From positions 8,175 through 72,174 of the forward strand of contig JAXDKG010000012.1 of the NCBI GenBank assembly GCA_034667225.1: a DNA stretch of 64,000 bases, read 5' to 3'. The position numbers and the translations under genes are program-made. Positions 39,781-51,137 of this stretch are shown piece after piece; position 1 is the stretch's first letter, and the number at the start of each line of letters is the position of its first letter. The stretch comes from DATMER01 sp034667225 (lineage in GTDB: Bacteria > Acidobacteriota > Thermoanaerobaculia > Multivoradales > UBA5704). Below the pieces are notes generated by a model. That model saw only the letters and a list, made by a program, of their open reading frames with translations. It made no database searches and was not told the DNA's origin.

Positions 39781-41237
39781 AGCGTCTCTATGTCTGCCTT
39801 AAAAAATTCTCTGAGACGCCTAATCGCCAAGTGTGTGTCCGAATCCGGGGGAATGATTAACAGGTCTTCTCTTTCAGGGCTGACATTCTTCCATCGGTTA
39901 TTCTCCTCATGAAGTATTTTTCCGACCTGATCAAGCTTACCTCGATAAATAAATCTGTCCAAGAAGCCGAGTTCTTGACGCTGCTGTTCGAAGAAGGAGT
40001 GCATATCCTCGATCTTGTCCTGCATGATCGACCGAACGAGAAACAGAAGTGGGCTTTGGGCCTTGAGGTACTGGTTCAAAGTGAACCTGCCCGTTGGACG
40101 AAGAACGGGAAGAGCCGTATATTGATCTTCCACGATAAGCTCGCCGGTTACCTCATCCTTTGCAAGCTCAGACCCTCCGAAGGATGAGGTTAGGCACAGC
40201 GCTATCGCATGGCGCTTCATTTTGATCAAACTGTGCAGCATGGGGTGTATCTTGCTGTAAATTGCCTGCCTAGCGCCCTCTTCAGATTGACCGAAATGTC
40301 GAAAGCCGTCAAATTTGGTGAACGCAATAATGATAGGAATCTGATGATGCTTGAGAAACTCGATTCTATCGAGGAGACCGTTGGTAAGGTCTGTGAACTG
40401 GCTAAGGTTACTCTGAAGAACTTGGCCATACTTTATCTCATGAGCCTTGCGGTCGAGCAAGCCATTCTTGCTAGCGCTGTCGAGCAGATCCTCCGCTATA
40501 ATGCGATAGGAGTCCATGAGCACGATGATGCCATCGACGCGTTTATCATCGGTGAGCTGGGCGAGATCACGAATACTCTGCATCTTGATGCCCGAGTAGT
40601 CAAAGAACTTCAGGCGTACCATGTAGCCAGTGGAACGATATTCGATATTGACGTAGATGTCGTTCTTTGACCCTGTAGAAGGGAAGAGCTCGCCACGGTC
40701 GAGCTTTTCGTTGTTTCGAGCGAGTTCGATTCGATGCTCTTGGTACTTTGCGAAACGTTCGATTCGGTTCGGTAAGCTCAGAGTCTCGCTATCGCTGGCA
40801 AAGACACCAATGTCCGAATTCTGGGAAAGCCCGTACAGCATCCTCTGAATCAAGGACGTCTTGCCCGCTTGAGGATGCCCCAGAACGAGAAAATTGTGGC
40901 GCTCCGAGGAGGTAGTGAGCTTAATTGGTTGAGTCAAGAATGGATGATTAGTCAATTCTGCCTGAATGCGCCGCACAGAATCTGGGCTGTCCAGGATACC
41001 ATCAATATTCGGCAATGAATCGCGATAAATCTCTCGGACGCTGCCCAGCATTTTCCGAAAAGAGGTCTCGTCCGTGAGCAGAGCTTCCTTATCAATTTTC
41101 TCGAAACCTGGATGAGCTACGATAAGCTTCGCAAGGGAAGAGGACCGGCGGCGGGAGTTCATAGTCGATTGCAGCGCATGGACCAGAAGTAGTTCTCCAA
41201 TAACTTTGAAGAGGGCCTCAATGATATGCTCTTCCAT
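39777..41237 (-). CDS. TRAFAC-type GTPase of an unrecognised conflict-like system
   Basis: A 486-residue GTPase. The P-loop is FLVLGHPQAGKTSLIQRM (near residue 120), the Mg-binding DxxG motif is KFFDYSGIKMQS, and the base-specificity motif is IIAFTKFDGF (TKxD). An N-terminal helical region (~110 residues) precedes the G domain, and an extended insert lies between the P-loop and DxxG. Stand-alone GTPases of this build, next to membrane or effector proteins, occur in bacterial conflict and defence islands; assignment to that class is inference. The start has aaggag 7 nt upstream. It overlaps the downstream membrane protein gene by 4 nt. Confidence 0.78.
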   Translation of the reverse strand: MEEHIIEALFKVIGELLLVHALQSTMNSRRRSSSLAKLIVAHPGFEKIDKEALLTDETSFRKMLGSVREIYRDSLPNIDGILDSPDSVRRIQAELTNHPFLTQPIKLTTSSERHNFLVLGHPQAGKTSLIQRMLYGLSQNSDIGVFASDSETLSLPNRIERFAKYQEHRIELARNNEKLDRGELFPSTGSKNDIYVNIEYRSTGYMVRLKFFDYSGIKMQSIRDLAQLTDDKRVDGIIVLMDSYRIIAEDLLDSASKNGLLDRKAHEIKYGQVLQSNLSQFTDLTNGLLDRIEFLKHHQIPIIIAFTKFDGFRHFGQSEEGARQAIYSKIHPMLHSLIKMKRHAIALCLTSSFGGSELAKDEVTGELIVEDQYTALPVLRPTGRFTLNQYLKAQSPLLFLVRSIMQDKIEDMHSFFEQQRQELGFLDRFIYRGKLDQVGKILHEENNRWKNVSPEREDLLIIPPDSDTHLAIRRLREFFKADIETL

Positions 41238-41597
41238 GACGTCTCCTTACAAGGGAAGCAAACATCTTCCGCCTATCGGCACACCAACCTCCACGTGGTA
41301 GCACAGCGGCAAAAGATTCTGCAACCTCCTAGAAAATACGTCTTCGGGAATATGAAGGTTCCGTTCGCCCAGCCACAGCCGAACGTCATCGGACTTTCAC
41401 CCTAACTGCTCTCGTAGCCGCTATCGTACCTCTAGCCGTGACCTCCCACTGTACCAGCTTAGATACGGAATACCAAGAGCATTGACTCGTGTTCCTTGTA
41501 CATTACTCAAAATGCGGGACCAATACCCGTCTGTCTGAACTACGCCTGGGCTGATTCCAGAACCGAAACAGACCTACCTAGACATGTGTCAGGCGAA
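41238..41597. other. Intergenic region upstream of the GTPase gene and 5' of the intron
   Basis: No gene was recognised. It should contain the promoter of the GTPase operon. Near its end, cagaaccgaaaca (41558-41570) is almost the complement of the sequence just after the intron (43627-43638), so the uninterrupted site may have formed a hairpin. Confidence 0.45.
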
Positions 41598-42205
41598 GTG
41601 CGCCAGGGTAAGCCTGGGAAAGGGGGAAGCGATGTAGACAGTTGTCGACAGAGCGGAAACCTTTCAGCTGTGACCCGGCAGGTGAGAACCCTGCCCGGCA
41701 AAGGTTGGCCACCAGCCGGAAGCGAGTCTTGCGTGGGCTTATCCCGCGAGGGCGCCTGCGAAGCGTAGACAGCGAGGTCGGAGGCCGTGTGAATGAGCCT
41801 CGAAAGGCACGTGTCGTTGGGGTCGTCCACGTTTCGCTAAGGGGCGACAGCACTCCTGCGCCGCAATGGCCTGGCGCGAGGAGCCCGACCGGGGTCAGAG
41901 AGCACGGCATACGGCTACCGGGGTCACTCCAGGAACCTGGGAGATCCTGCCATCTCCGCCGAAGAAGCGCCGGTGAGGGTCCCCGGCTGACCAAAGATCC
42001 AGGCTTGCGGCCCAGGGCGTCCTCAGGCCGTAAGAGCGAATCGGGGGCGCACAGGCGGTACGTCCAGGACAAGGGCAACCGAGACTGGGCGGACGGGTGG
42101 CGGGAAGTCAGAGAGCTCAATAGTACCGTTGAAGCCGGGGAACCGCCCCGAGGGACCCGGTGGAGGGAAGGGAGCTCCGGGGCACGGAACCGAACGGAGG
42201 GATAG

Positions 42206-43525
42206 ATGTCGGGATCGCCGAATCTCGGGAGCATCTCAACGCGACTTCGTCGGATAGCACAGTTGGCGAGGGAGGCCCCAGAACGGTCGTTCATGAGCCT
42301 GGCTCACTACATCGACGAGTATTGGCTCCAGGAAGCCTATTCCCGGACTCGCAAGGATGGTGCGACTGGTGTAGACGGCACGACGGCCGAGCAGTACGCG
42401 GAGCAATTGGGGGACAACCTCCGATCGCTCCTGGACCGCTTCAAGTCTGGCCAGTACCAGGCGCCACCCGTCAAGCGGGTTCACATCCCGAAAGGGAGCG
42501 GGTCGCAGACCCGTCCGATCGGCATTCCCACCTTTGAGGACAAGGTGCTTCAACGGGCTGTGGCGATGGTATTGGAGGCCATCTACGAGGAGGACTTCTT
42601 GGCCTGCTCGTACGGTTTCCGGCCGGGTCGCTCGGCTCACGACGCATTGCGCGATCTCAGGCGGGAGCTTATGGGGATGGGAGGCGGGTGGGTGCTGGAG
42701 GTGGACATCCGGAGCTTCTTTGACGAGTTGGACCACGGCCATCTGAGGACCTTTCTCGACCGCAGGGTGCGCGACGGTGTGATCCGTCGGGCGATCGGCA
42801 AGTGGCTGCAGGCGGGGGTGTTGGAAGAGGGGCACTTGAGGCATCCGGTCACAGGGACTCCGCAAGGCGGGGTCATCTCGCCGTTGCTGGCCAACATCTA
42901 CTTGCACGAAGTGGTGGACCGCTGGTTCGAGGAAGAGGTCAAGCCGCGCCTTGGAGGGCGGGCTGTCCTGATCCGTTACGCGGACGATCTTGTGATCGCC
43001 TTCGCCGAGGAGAAGGACGCTCGTCGTGTAGAGGAAGTGCTACCGAAACGACTCGCTCGCTTCGGGCTGCAACTTCATCCCGACAAGACCCGGCTGGTGC
43101 GCTTCCAAGTACCACGAGGCGAGGAGGAACTGCCGCGGTCCGAAGGGCCGGGCACCTTCACTTTCCTCGGGTTCACGCACTATTGGGGCAAAAGCCGCAA
43201 AGGCAACTGGGCGGTCAAGCGCAAGACAGCCGCGAGCCGCTTCACTCGGTCCTTGAGCAGAGTCCGGCAGTGGTGCCGCCGTTGTCGGCATGAGCCCGTA
43301 GCCTGGCAACAGCGCCAGCTGTCGCGCAGTCTGCACGGGCATTACGCCTACTACGGAATCACGGGCAACTTCCGGTCCCTGACCAACTTCCATCGACAGG
43401 TTACGCGGGAATGGCGCAAATGGTTGAACCGGAGATCGCAAAAGGCGAAGATGACCTGGGAGCGGTTCAGCCGCCTCCTGGTCGAGCATCCGCTGGAGCG
43501 ACCTCGGATCTTCCATGCCATCTAA
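42206..43525 (+). CDS. ltrA: Group II intron reverse transcriptase/maturase
   Basis: A 439-residue protein with the RT blocks: DGATGVDGTTAEQYAEQL (RT0/1), RPIGIPTFEDKVLQRAVAMVLEAIYEEDF (RT2), LEVDIRSFFDELDH (RT3), GTPQGGVISPLLANIYLHEVVD (RT4), the catalytic IRYADDLVIAF (RT5) and FLGFTHYWGKS (RT7). A thumb/maturase X domain follows. The protein ends without an HNH endonuclease domain, so mobility would rely on another cleavage route, for instance replication forks. The start has a cggaggg ribosome site. It should also help its own RNA to fold and splice. Confidence 0.95.
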   Translation: MSGSPNLGSISTRLRRIAQLAREAPERSFMSLAHYIDEYWLQEAYSRTRKDGATGVDGTTAEQYAEQLGDNLRSLLDRFKSGQYQAPPVKRVHIPKGSGSQTRPIGIPTFEDKVLQRAVAMVLEAIYEEDFLACSYGFRPGRSAHDALRDLRRELMGMGGGWVLEVDIRSFFDELDHGHLRTFLDRRVRDGVIRRAIGKWLQAGVLEEGHLRHPVTGTPQGGVISPLLANIYLHEVVDRWFEEEVKPRLGGRAVLIRYADDLVIAFAEEKDARRVEEVLPKRLARFGLQLHPDKTRLVRFQVPRGEEELPRSEGPGTFTFLGFTHYWGKSRKGNWAVKRKTAASRFTRSLSRVRQWCRRCRHEPVAWQQRQLSRSLHGHYAYYGITGNFRSLTNFHRQVTREWRKWLNRRSQKAKMTWERFSRLLVEHPLERPRIFHAI

Positions 43526-43552
43526 AGTCGCGCAGCGAAGCCGTGTCTCGAA

Positions 43553-43586
43553 GAGCCGGATGCGGGAAACCCGCACGTCCGGATCC
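43553..43586 (+). ncRNA. Group II intron domain V
   Basis: A 34-nt hairpin beginning GAGCCGGATGCGG, with a GAAA tetraloop and CCGCACGTCCGGATC on the return strand. This is the catalytic heart of the intron, and its layout (34 nt, GNRA loop, two-nucleotide bulge) fits the family. Confidence 0.85.
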
Positions 43587-43750
43587 GTGGGGGGCCCGGT
43601 CGGGCAACCGGCCGGGTCTACCCGATTGTTCGGTTCTGCCTCTGCCGCCCAGAACCCTGGCGATGGGTGAGGAGTAGCCGGACTGTTCTCAGGTGCCAAG
43701 ACTTGACGAAATTTGGCGTCTGGCTACCCTGCCAGGGAAGGACAAGAGCG

Positions 43751-44008
43751 ATGACCACCCTCAACATTTCGCTCCCGGAAAGCCTCAAGAGCTTCGTCGA
43801 GGAGCAGGTGGCTGTCGGCGGCTACAGCACAGCCAGCGAATACGTCCGTTCGCTCATCCGCGAGGCTCAGGAGCGAAGGGCCAAGGCTGAGCTGGAAGGC
43901 AAGCTGCTGGCGGCCCTTGGAGCAGAAGCAACCTCGATGGGAACGGCGGATTGGGACCAATTGCGGGAACGTGTCCGGCGCACGGCGACTGAGACCCGCG
44001 AAGCGTGA
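43751..44008 (+). CDS. parD: ParD-family antitoxin
   Basis: An 85-residue ribbon-helix-helix protein with the ParD/CopG pattern: TLNISLPESLKSFVEEQVAVGGYSTASEYVRSLIREAQERRAKAELEGKLLAAL. It should bind and neutralise a ParE toxin and repress its operon. The matching toxin gene starts within its stop codon but is broken, so this antitoxin may be an orphan. It lies just downstream of the group II intron. Confidence 0.9.
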   Translation: MTTLNISLPESLKSFVEEQVAVGGYSTASEYVRSLIREAQERRAKAELEGKLLAALGAEATSMGTADWDQLRERVRRTATETREA

Positions 44009-44160
44009 GCCGGCGAGTCGTCGTCCGACCGCTGGCCAAAGAAGATCTCGACGAGCAGGCCCCGCTACATTGCGCGGGACAGCGCGGCGGCGGCTCTCCG
44101 CTTTCTCGATGCCGCCGAATCAGCCTTCAATCGCCTCAACTCCACCGGCGCTGGACTACT
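44005..44160 (+). pseudogene. parE: ParE/RelE-family toxin remnant (frameshifted and truncated)
   Basis: It begins in frame at GTG (44005) overlapping the parD stop, reading SRRVVVRPLAKEDLDEQA. A cccc run at about 44062-44065 then shifts the frame. Reading on in the other frame gives RYIARDSAAAALRFLDAAESAFNRLNSTGAG, a normal ParE first half. Similarity stops near 44160, where the convergent cytochrome oxidase gene begins. Both a one-base insertion and a missing C-terminal half make it non-functional. The single-base shift alone could be a sequencing error; the truncation could not. Confidence 0.75.
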
Positions 44161-44458
44161 TCCCCGCGAAGGGGAACAGCGTCCCGCGGGTCCCGTAGTC
44201 GTTCATGGTCAGGAAGATCAGGATCGCCAGCCAGAAGAAGCCGGCGGCCGCGGTCAGCACCGTCACCCGCGTGCTGTAGCGCAGGTGCATGAAGAACCAG
44301 AGCACCAGCAGCGCCTTGGTCACCGCGATGCCCAGGGCCACCACGTCGTTCGCCCAACCGAGATCGATAGTGGCCACAAACACGGTGGCGGCGGTCAACA
44401 CCAGGAGGGCGCCGAAGGTCAGGAAGTAAACCGCGCGGGATGTGGAGTGCTCGGACAT
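44156..44458 (-). CDS. Cytochrome c oxidase subunit IV
   Basis: A 100-residue membrane protein with three helices (FLTFGALLVLTAATVFVATI, VVALGIAVTKALLVLWFFMHL, VTVLTAAAGFFWLAILIFLTM). The VTKALLVLWFFMHLRYST motif is typical of bacterial subunit IV, which stabilises the oxidase. It is the last gene of the act-cta operon, 7 nt after ctaE. Confidence 0.9.
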   Translation of the reverse strand: MSEHSTSRAVYFLTFGALLVLTAATVFVATIDLGWANDVVALGIAVTKALLVLWFFMHLRYSTRVTVLTAAAGFFWLAILIFLTMNDYGTRGTLFPFAGK

Positions 44459-44465
44459 ATCGACC

Positions 44466-45189
44466 TCACTTCGCGTGCGCGCCCAGGAGATAGAGGAGTG
44501 GGAACAGGAAGATCCATACGATGTCCACGAAGTGCCAGTACAGGCCCGTGCACTCCAGGGGGTTGTGGTACGCCGAGTTGTAGCGGCCCTTCCAGGACGG
44601 CCACAGCAGGAAGGCCAGCACGCCGATGCCGCAGATCATGTGCACCGCGTGCAGACCGGTCATGATGAAGTAGAGCGAGAAGAAGATCTGCACGTGCTTC
44701 GCGAAATTGTCCTGGAGCGGCGGCGCCTCGGATTGTGCACCCTCCAGCCCCTCGGCGTGCGCCCCCTCGCTCCATACGAACTCCGCACCCGGCACATGAT
44801 GGTGCTTGAACTTGTCGGCGTACTCGACCGCCTTCACTCCCAGGAACGTCAAGCCAAGGACCATGGTCGCCATCAGGTAGAACACCACCTGCTTGCGCCG
44901 GTTCACCTGCGCCGCCCAGATGGAGAGCGCCATGGTCAAGCTGGAGAGGATCAGCACCGCCGTGTTGAACGCCCCGAGCTTCCAGTCCAGCGTGTGGCTG
45001 GCCGCCACGAACTCCCGGGGGTAGGAGCTCCGGTAGACGATGTAAGTGGTGAACAGGCCGCCGAAGAACATGATCTCCGTGACCAGGAACAGCCACATCC
45101 CGAGCGTCGACGCCTCTTTCTGCTGCTCGAGGGTGTCGAAGTGGTGCTGCAGCGACGGGTGCGCCTCGTGGCTGCCTGCCGCGTGCGAG

Positions 45190-45209
<20 letters not shown>
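44466..45209 (-). CDS. ctaE: Cytochrome c oxidase subunit III
   Basis: A 247-residue polytopic protein. Segments include KEASTLGMWLFLVTEIMFFGGLFTTYIVYRS (a conserved helix with the proposed lipid/oxygen-channel glutamate), AFNTAVLILSSLTMALSIWAAQVNRRKQ, IFFSLYFIMTGLHAVHMICGIGVLAFL and the terminal LYWHFVDIVWIFLFPLLYLLG. Subunit III supports proton uptake and stability. About 40 extra residues are inserted before the fifth helix. The gene overlaps ctaD by 20 nt. Confidence 0.95.
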
Positions 45210-46875
<1,666 letters not shown>

Positions 46876-46877
46876 AT

Positions 46878-47882
<1,005 letters not shown>

Positions 47883-47883
47883 A

Positions 47884-48747
47884 TCAGGCGGCCCCCACGG
47901 GCCGGGCAGCTTGCCGGCTCTCCTTCCGCCGCAGCACGACGACCAGGGTCACGAGCCCGATCAGCGTCGCGCCCGCGGCCAAGCGCAGGATGTTGAACAC
48001 CACGGTGCTGTAGCGGCCGATCGCCGGGTTGTAGTGATAGCAGTAGAGGAGGAGCGAATCGACCACCGTCCCGAGCTTGTCCTGAGTGGACTCGATCAGC
48101 CCCAGCCGGACGTCGCGCGGCGGGAAATCGATGCCGAACAGGTAGCGCGACACCCGGCCTCCCGGAGTCAGTATGACCAGGCCCGCGGGGTGCGCGTACT
48201 CGTTGCGCTCCTTTTCATAGACGTAGCGAAAGCCGACGGCGCGGGTCAGGGCGTCGATCGAGGCTTGCGGGCCGGTCAGGAAGTGGAAACCTTCCTTGCC
48301 GCCCGCCCGGCCGTAGCGGGCCAGGATTTCCCGCTCCTGTTCGGCGGCCATTTCCGGCGTCTCGTCCGGGTCGATGCTCGCCACCACCACGTCGAACTCT
48401 TTGCCCGCGTCGAAGGTCAGAGGCTTGAGGGTGGTGACCACCCCCTGCAGGACCATGTCGCAGAGCATCGGGCAGTGATAGTAGGCGAGCACCAGGATGA
48501 CCGGCTTCTTGTTGAAATATTCGCCCAGGCGCACGTTGCGGCCGGCCTCGTCGCGGAAGGCGAGACCGAGCGGCACCTGCGTGCCGATGCGCTGGTCGTA
48601 GCCGACCTCGCGCAGCGGGCCGGGCATGGTGGTCGTCGGCATGATCGAAGGATTCCGGTCGCCGATCCCGCTGCGGCTCGGCATGGCAAGCACCGAGCTC
48701 GCGAGGAGAGCGGCCGAAAGAGTCATCGTCGAGATCGTACGGACCAA
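47884..48747 (-). CDS. SCO1/SenC-family copper chaperone
   Basis: A 287-residue protein with a signal sequence, a thioredoxin-like SCO domain and a C-terminal membrane helix (LAAGATLIGLVTLVVVLR). The copper motif is YYHCPMLCDMV (CxxxC), with the distal histidine in NEYAHPAGLVIL. SCO proteins deliver copper to CuA of oxidase subunit II, whose gene follows directly. The extra C-terminal anchor differs from the N-terminally anchored SCO of many bacteria. Confidence 0.92.
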   Translation of the reverse strand: MVRTISTMTLSAALLASSVLAMPSRSGIGDRNPSIMPTTTMPGPLREVGYDQRIGTQVPLGLAFRDEAGRNVRLGEYFNKKPVILVLAYYHCPMLCDMVLQGVVTTLKPLTFDAGKEFDVVVASIDPDETPEMAAEQEREILARYGRAGGKEGFHFLTGPQASIDALTRAVGFRYVYEKERNEYAHPAGLVILTPGGRVSRYLFGIDFPPRDVRLGLIESTQDKLGTVVDSLLLYCYHYNPAIGRYSTVVFNILRLAAGATLIGLVTLVVVLRRKESRQAARPVGAA

Positions 48748-48751
48748 CTCG

Positions 48752-49237
48752 TTACCTTCTTTCTTGCGGCGGGGGTGTCTGCCCCGCCTGCGGTTGAGTC
48801 GTGGCGCCCGGCGTGCCGCCGACCACCTCGGGCCCCAGGCCCCGGCCGGCGACGATCTCCATGGCGAGGTCGATCGGGATGCGCAGTCGGCTCTGCCTCT
48901 GGTCCAGCCACTGCGCCTTGCCGATGAGCCGGTCTTCGTCTTCCCGGAATTGCTTCAAATCCCCTTCCGGAGTGGTCTGGAGGCGCGGCATGGGTGGCGG
49001 CGGCTGCTCGTTGGCCGCGGCCAGCGGCGAGGGCCGCGGCTCGCGCTTGTCGTCGTAGCGGTTGAAGCCCACGATCAGGCCATAGATGATCACGTGCACC
49101 ACGAGCGCAACTCCAACCAAAAGGCCGATCGTCCAGGCGATGGCCTTCAGGTTGATCTCGCGGTCGAACGTCTGCGACGCCGGATGCGGATCCACCTCCT
49201 CGTCGTGAGTGTGGGGTCCGATGTGGATCTTGCTCAT
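48752..49237 (-). CDS. Small membrane protein of the ACIII-oxidase operon
   Basis: A 161-residue protein with one membrane helix (IAWTIGLLVGVALVVHVIIYGLIVGF) after an acidic and histidine-containing N-terminus, followed by a Pro-rich periplasmic tail with RLIGKAQWLDQRQSRLRIPIDLAMEIVAGRG. Unnamed proteins of this shape sit between actF and sco genes in several ACIII clusters. No catalytic motif is seen; an assembly or linking role is only a guess. The start overlaps the actF stop by 4 nt. Confidence 0.8.
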   Translation of the reverse strand: MSKIHIGPHTHDEEVDPHPASQTFDREINLKAIAWTIGLLVGVALVVHVIIYGLIVGFNRYDDKREPRPSPLAAANEQPPPPMPRLQTTPEGDLKQFREDEDRLIGKAQWLDQRQSRLRIPIDLAMEIVAGRGLGPEVVGGTPGATTQPQAGQTPPPQERR

Positions 49238-50442
49238 GGGACCAGCGCCTCCGCGAGATAGGGATCGTTGACCGGCAGCAGCGGCGCCTTGCGGAGCTCG
49301 CGCAGGAAGAGGAAGAGCCAGAGGCCGCCGATGCCGATCGGCGCCGCCAGATAGGTCCAGTACATCGCCGGGTTCTGCACGTCGAAGGCGGGCTCCACCT
49401 GCCAGAGCAGGTCGACCCAGCGCATGACGAGCATCAGCCCCGCGATCCAGACCAGCCGGCGGGCGTTGCGCTTGAGGTCGCGCGACAGCAGGAACACGAA
49501 CGGCAGCGCGAAGTGGAACAACACCAGGAGCAGCGCCACCGCGCCCCAGCCATGGCGGAAGCGCGCCAGGAAGAAGCTGGCCTCCTCCGGCAGGTTGCCC
49601 GACCAGATGATCAGGTACTGGGAGAAGGAGAAGTAGGCCCACAGCATCACGAAGGCGAAGAAAAGCTTTCCATAGTCGTGGAAGAGCCGTGGGTGGAGCA
49701 CGCGGTCGAGCGGCTCGCGGCGCGCCAGCCAGAGGCCGAAGGTGATCAGGAACGCCAGCGCGGTCAACGCCTGGCTGCCCATCAGGTAGACGCCGTAGAT
49801 CGTCGAGTACCACTCCGGCTGGAGCGACATCAGCCAGTCCACGGAAGCGAACGTGACCGCCAGGCAGTAGCCGGCAAGGGCCGGGCCGGCGAGGATCTGC
49901 ATGCGCCGGGTGATGCCCGGGTCCTCCCCGCGGTCCTGCCGCGCGGACATGCGGCTGATCAGATAGGCCGCGGCGCTCCAGATCAGGAAATAGGCGACCT
50001 GCCGACTCAGGAAGAACGGAACGTTCAGGTAAGGCGCCTTGGCCAGGAGCAGCTCGTGCCCCTTGACGTCTTCCGGTCGCGCCCACATGTAGAGATCCGG
50101 GAGGCCGGAGACCAGCGGCAGGAAGAGGAGCAGCATCCAGGGCAGGGTGCGCGTGGCCGCCTCCATGACGCGCCGCAGCACGATTCCCCAGTCGCCGTGG
50201 GTCAGGTGGTGGAGCAGGGAGAGCGCCAGGCAGCCGAGCGCCACGCCGACCCAATAGACCCAGCCCACGAGCCAGGCGCGGAAGAAGTACCGGGGATCGA
50301 TCACGAGAGCTGCCAGGGTCACGAGCACGCCGACTCCGCCCACGATCAGGGCGAGGGACTGGAGCCGGTCGGCGCCCGCCGGAAGGTTGATCTCCCCGGC
50401 CTCGCGAAGCGTCAAAGGTTCACGTGCTGCTTCGTGCCTCAT
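49234..50442 (-). CDS. actF: Alternative complex III subunit ActF (quinol-binding membrane protein)
   Basis: A 402-residue protein with about ten membrane helices, of the same type as ActC. Segments include ALSLLHHLTHGDWGIVLRRVMEAATRTLPWM, PYLNVPFFLSRQVAYFLIWSAAAYL and VTFASVDWLMSLQPEWYSTIYGVYL, the most conserved ActF stretch. With ActC it forms the membrane part of the complex; ActF is thought to support structure and proton handling. Overlaps of 4 nt with both neighbours show tight coupling. Confidence 0.93.
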   Translation of the reverse strand: MRHEAAREPLTLREAGEINLPAGADRLQSLALIVGGVGVLVTLAALVIDPRYFFRAWLVGWVYWVGVALGCLALSLLHHLTHGDWGIVLRRVMEAATRTLPWMLLLFLPLVSGLPDLYMWARPEDVKGHELLLAKAPYLNVPFFLSRQVAYFLIWSAAAYLISRMSARQDRGEDPGITRRMQILAGPALAGYCLAVTFASVDWLMSLQPEWYSTIYGVYLMGSQALTALAFLITFGLWLARREPLDRVLHPRLFHDYGKLFFAFVMLWAYFSFSQYLIIWSGNLPEEASFFLARFRHGWGAVALLLVLFHFALPFVFLLSRDLKRNARRLVWIAGLMLVMRWVDLLWQVEPAFDVQNPAMYWTYLAAPIGIGGLWLFLFLRELRKAPLLPVNDPYLAEALVP

Positions 50443-51137
50443 GGCACCTCCGTCGGATCGGGCCGGCGGTCATAGTCCTGCACGGCGTCGGGGCGGGTGA
50501 CGCCCCGCGCTCCGGAGCTTGGATTCGTGGAGACCCCCTCGCGGATCTGAGCCTGCAGCTTCTGCAGGCGATCGGCCGGAATCTCTGCGAGGCGGGCATT
50601 CTGGCTATACTGGAGCGCGCGCACGTAGGCGGCGATCGCCCAGCGGTCCTGCAGCGAGACCTCCTCGGCGTAGGCCGGCATCACGCCGTAACCCTCCGTC
50701 ATCACCTGCACGAAGTACGCGGCCGGCATGCTGCGCAGGCGGGCCTCGTGGAACGAGGGAGGCTGCTTGAAGCCGCGCAGCACGATCATGCCCCGGCCGT
50801 TGCCCACCCGGTCGTGACAGGGAGAGCAGAAGACGTTGTACCGCTGCTGGCCGCGCTGGACCATCGCCAGGGTCAACCGCGCGGGCATCCCCTGGGGCTG
50901 GCCCTGGACGGGCAGGGCCGTCGGCGGCCCGGGCTCGGTCAGCCCGGTGTAGGGCGCGATGTTCTGGCCGTAAACGCCGCGCGGCACGGTTCCCGCCGGA
51001 AGCTGGCGCGAGGCCTGGCCGTCCTCGAAGAACGTGCTGGTCTCGTACGGCTCAACTTTGTTCTGGTTGTGCATGTTCTGCCGGCAGCCAACCAGGGCAA
51101 GCAGGCAGAGCGCAAGAGTCAGAGTCTTAGTGCTCAA
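50439..51137 (-). CDS. actE: Alternative complex III subunit ActE (mono-heme cytochrome c)
   Basis: A 232-residue lipoprotein with lipobox LALVGC near residue 18. One heme motif, YNVFCSPCHDRVGNGRG, and the cytochrome c fold with MPAYAEEVSLQDRWAIAAYVRAL (axial methionine). ActE passes electrons out of the complex to the oxidase. The C-terminal ~60 residues are an extra helical and Pro-rich tail. It overlaps actD by 11 nt. Confidence 0.93.
   Translation of the reverse strand: MSTKTLTLALCLLALVGCRQNMHNQNKVEPYETSTFFEDGQASRQLPAGTVPRGVYGQNIAPYTGLTEPGPPTALPVQGQPQGMPARLTLAMVQRGQQRYNVFCSPCHDRVGNGRGMIVLRGFKQPPSFHEARLRSMPAAYFVQVMTEGYGVMPAYAEEVSLQDRWAIAAYVRALQYSQNARLAEIPADRLQKLQAQIREGVSTNPSSGARGVTRPDAVQDYDRRPDPTEVP

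Larger units (their letters stand above)
41598..43626 (+). mobile_element. Group II intron with internal reverse transcriptase gene
   Basis: The proposed 5' end is GTGCGCC, close to the group II consensus GUGYG. About 600 nt of structured RNA precede the maturase gene. After its stop codon come domain V and a domain VI stem (gggcccggt ... accggccgggtct) with an unpaired A shortly before the terminal ACCCGAT. The 3' end is placed at 43626. The boundaries are good to a few bases. It lies between the GTPase operon and a parD gene, and no coding frame is interrupted. Confidence 0.85.

Noticed and set aside
41496..42205. Protein-coding frames upstream of the intron reverse transcriptase
   Set aside because: The region is the structured intron RNA (domains I-IV); frames there have no ribosome site or family resemblance.
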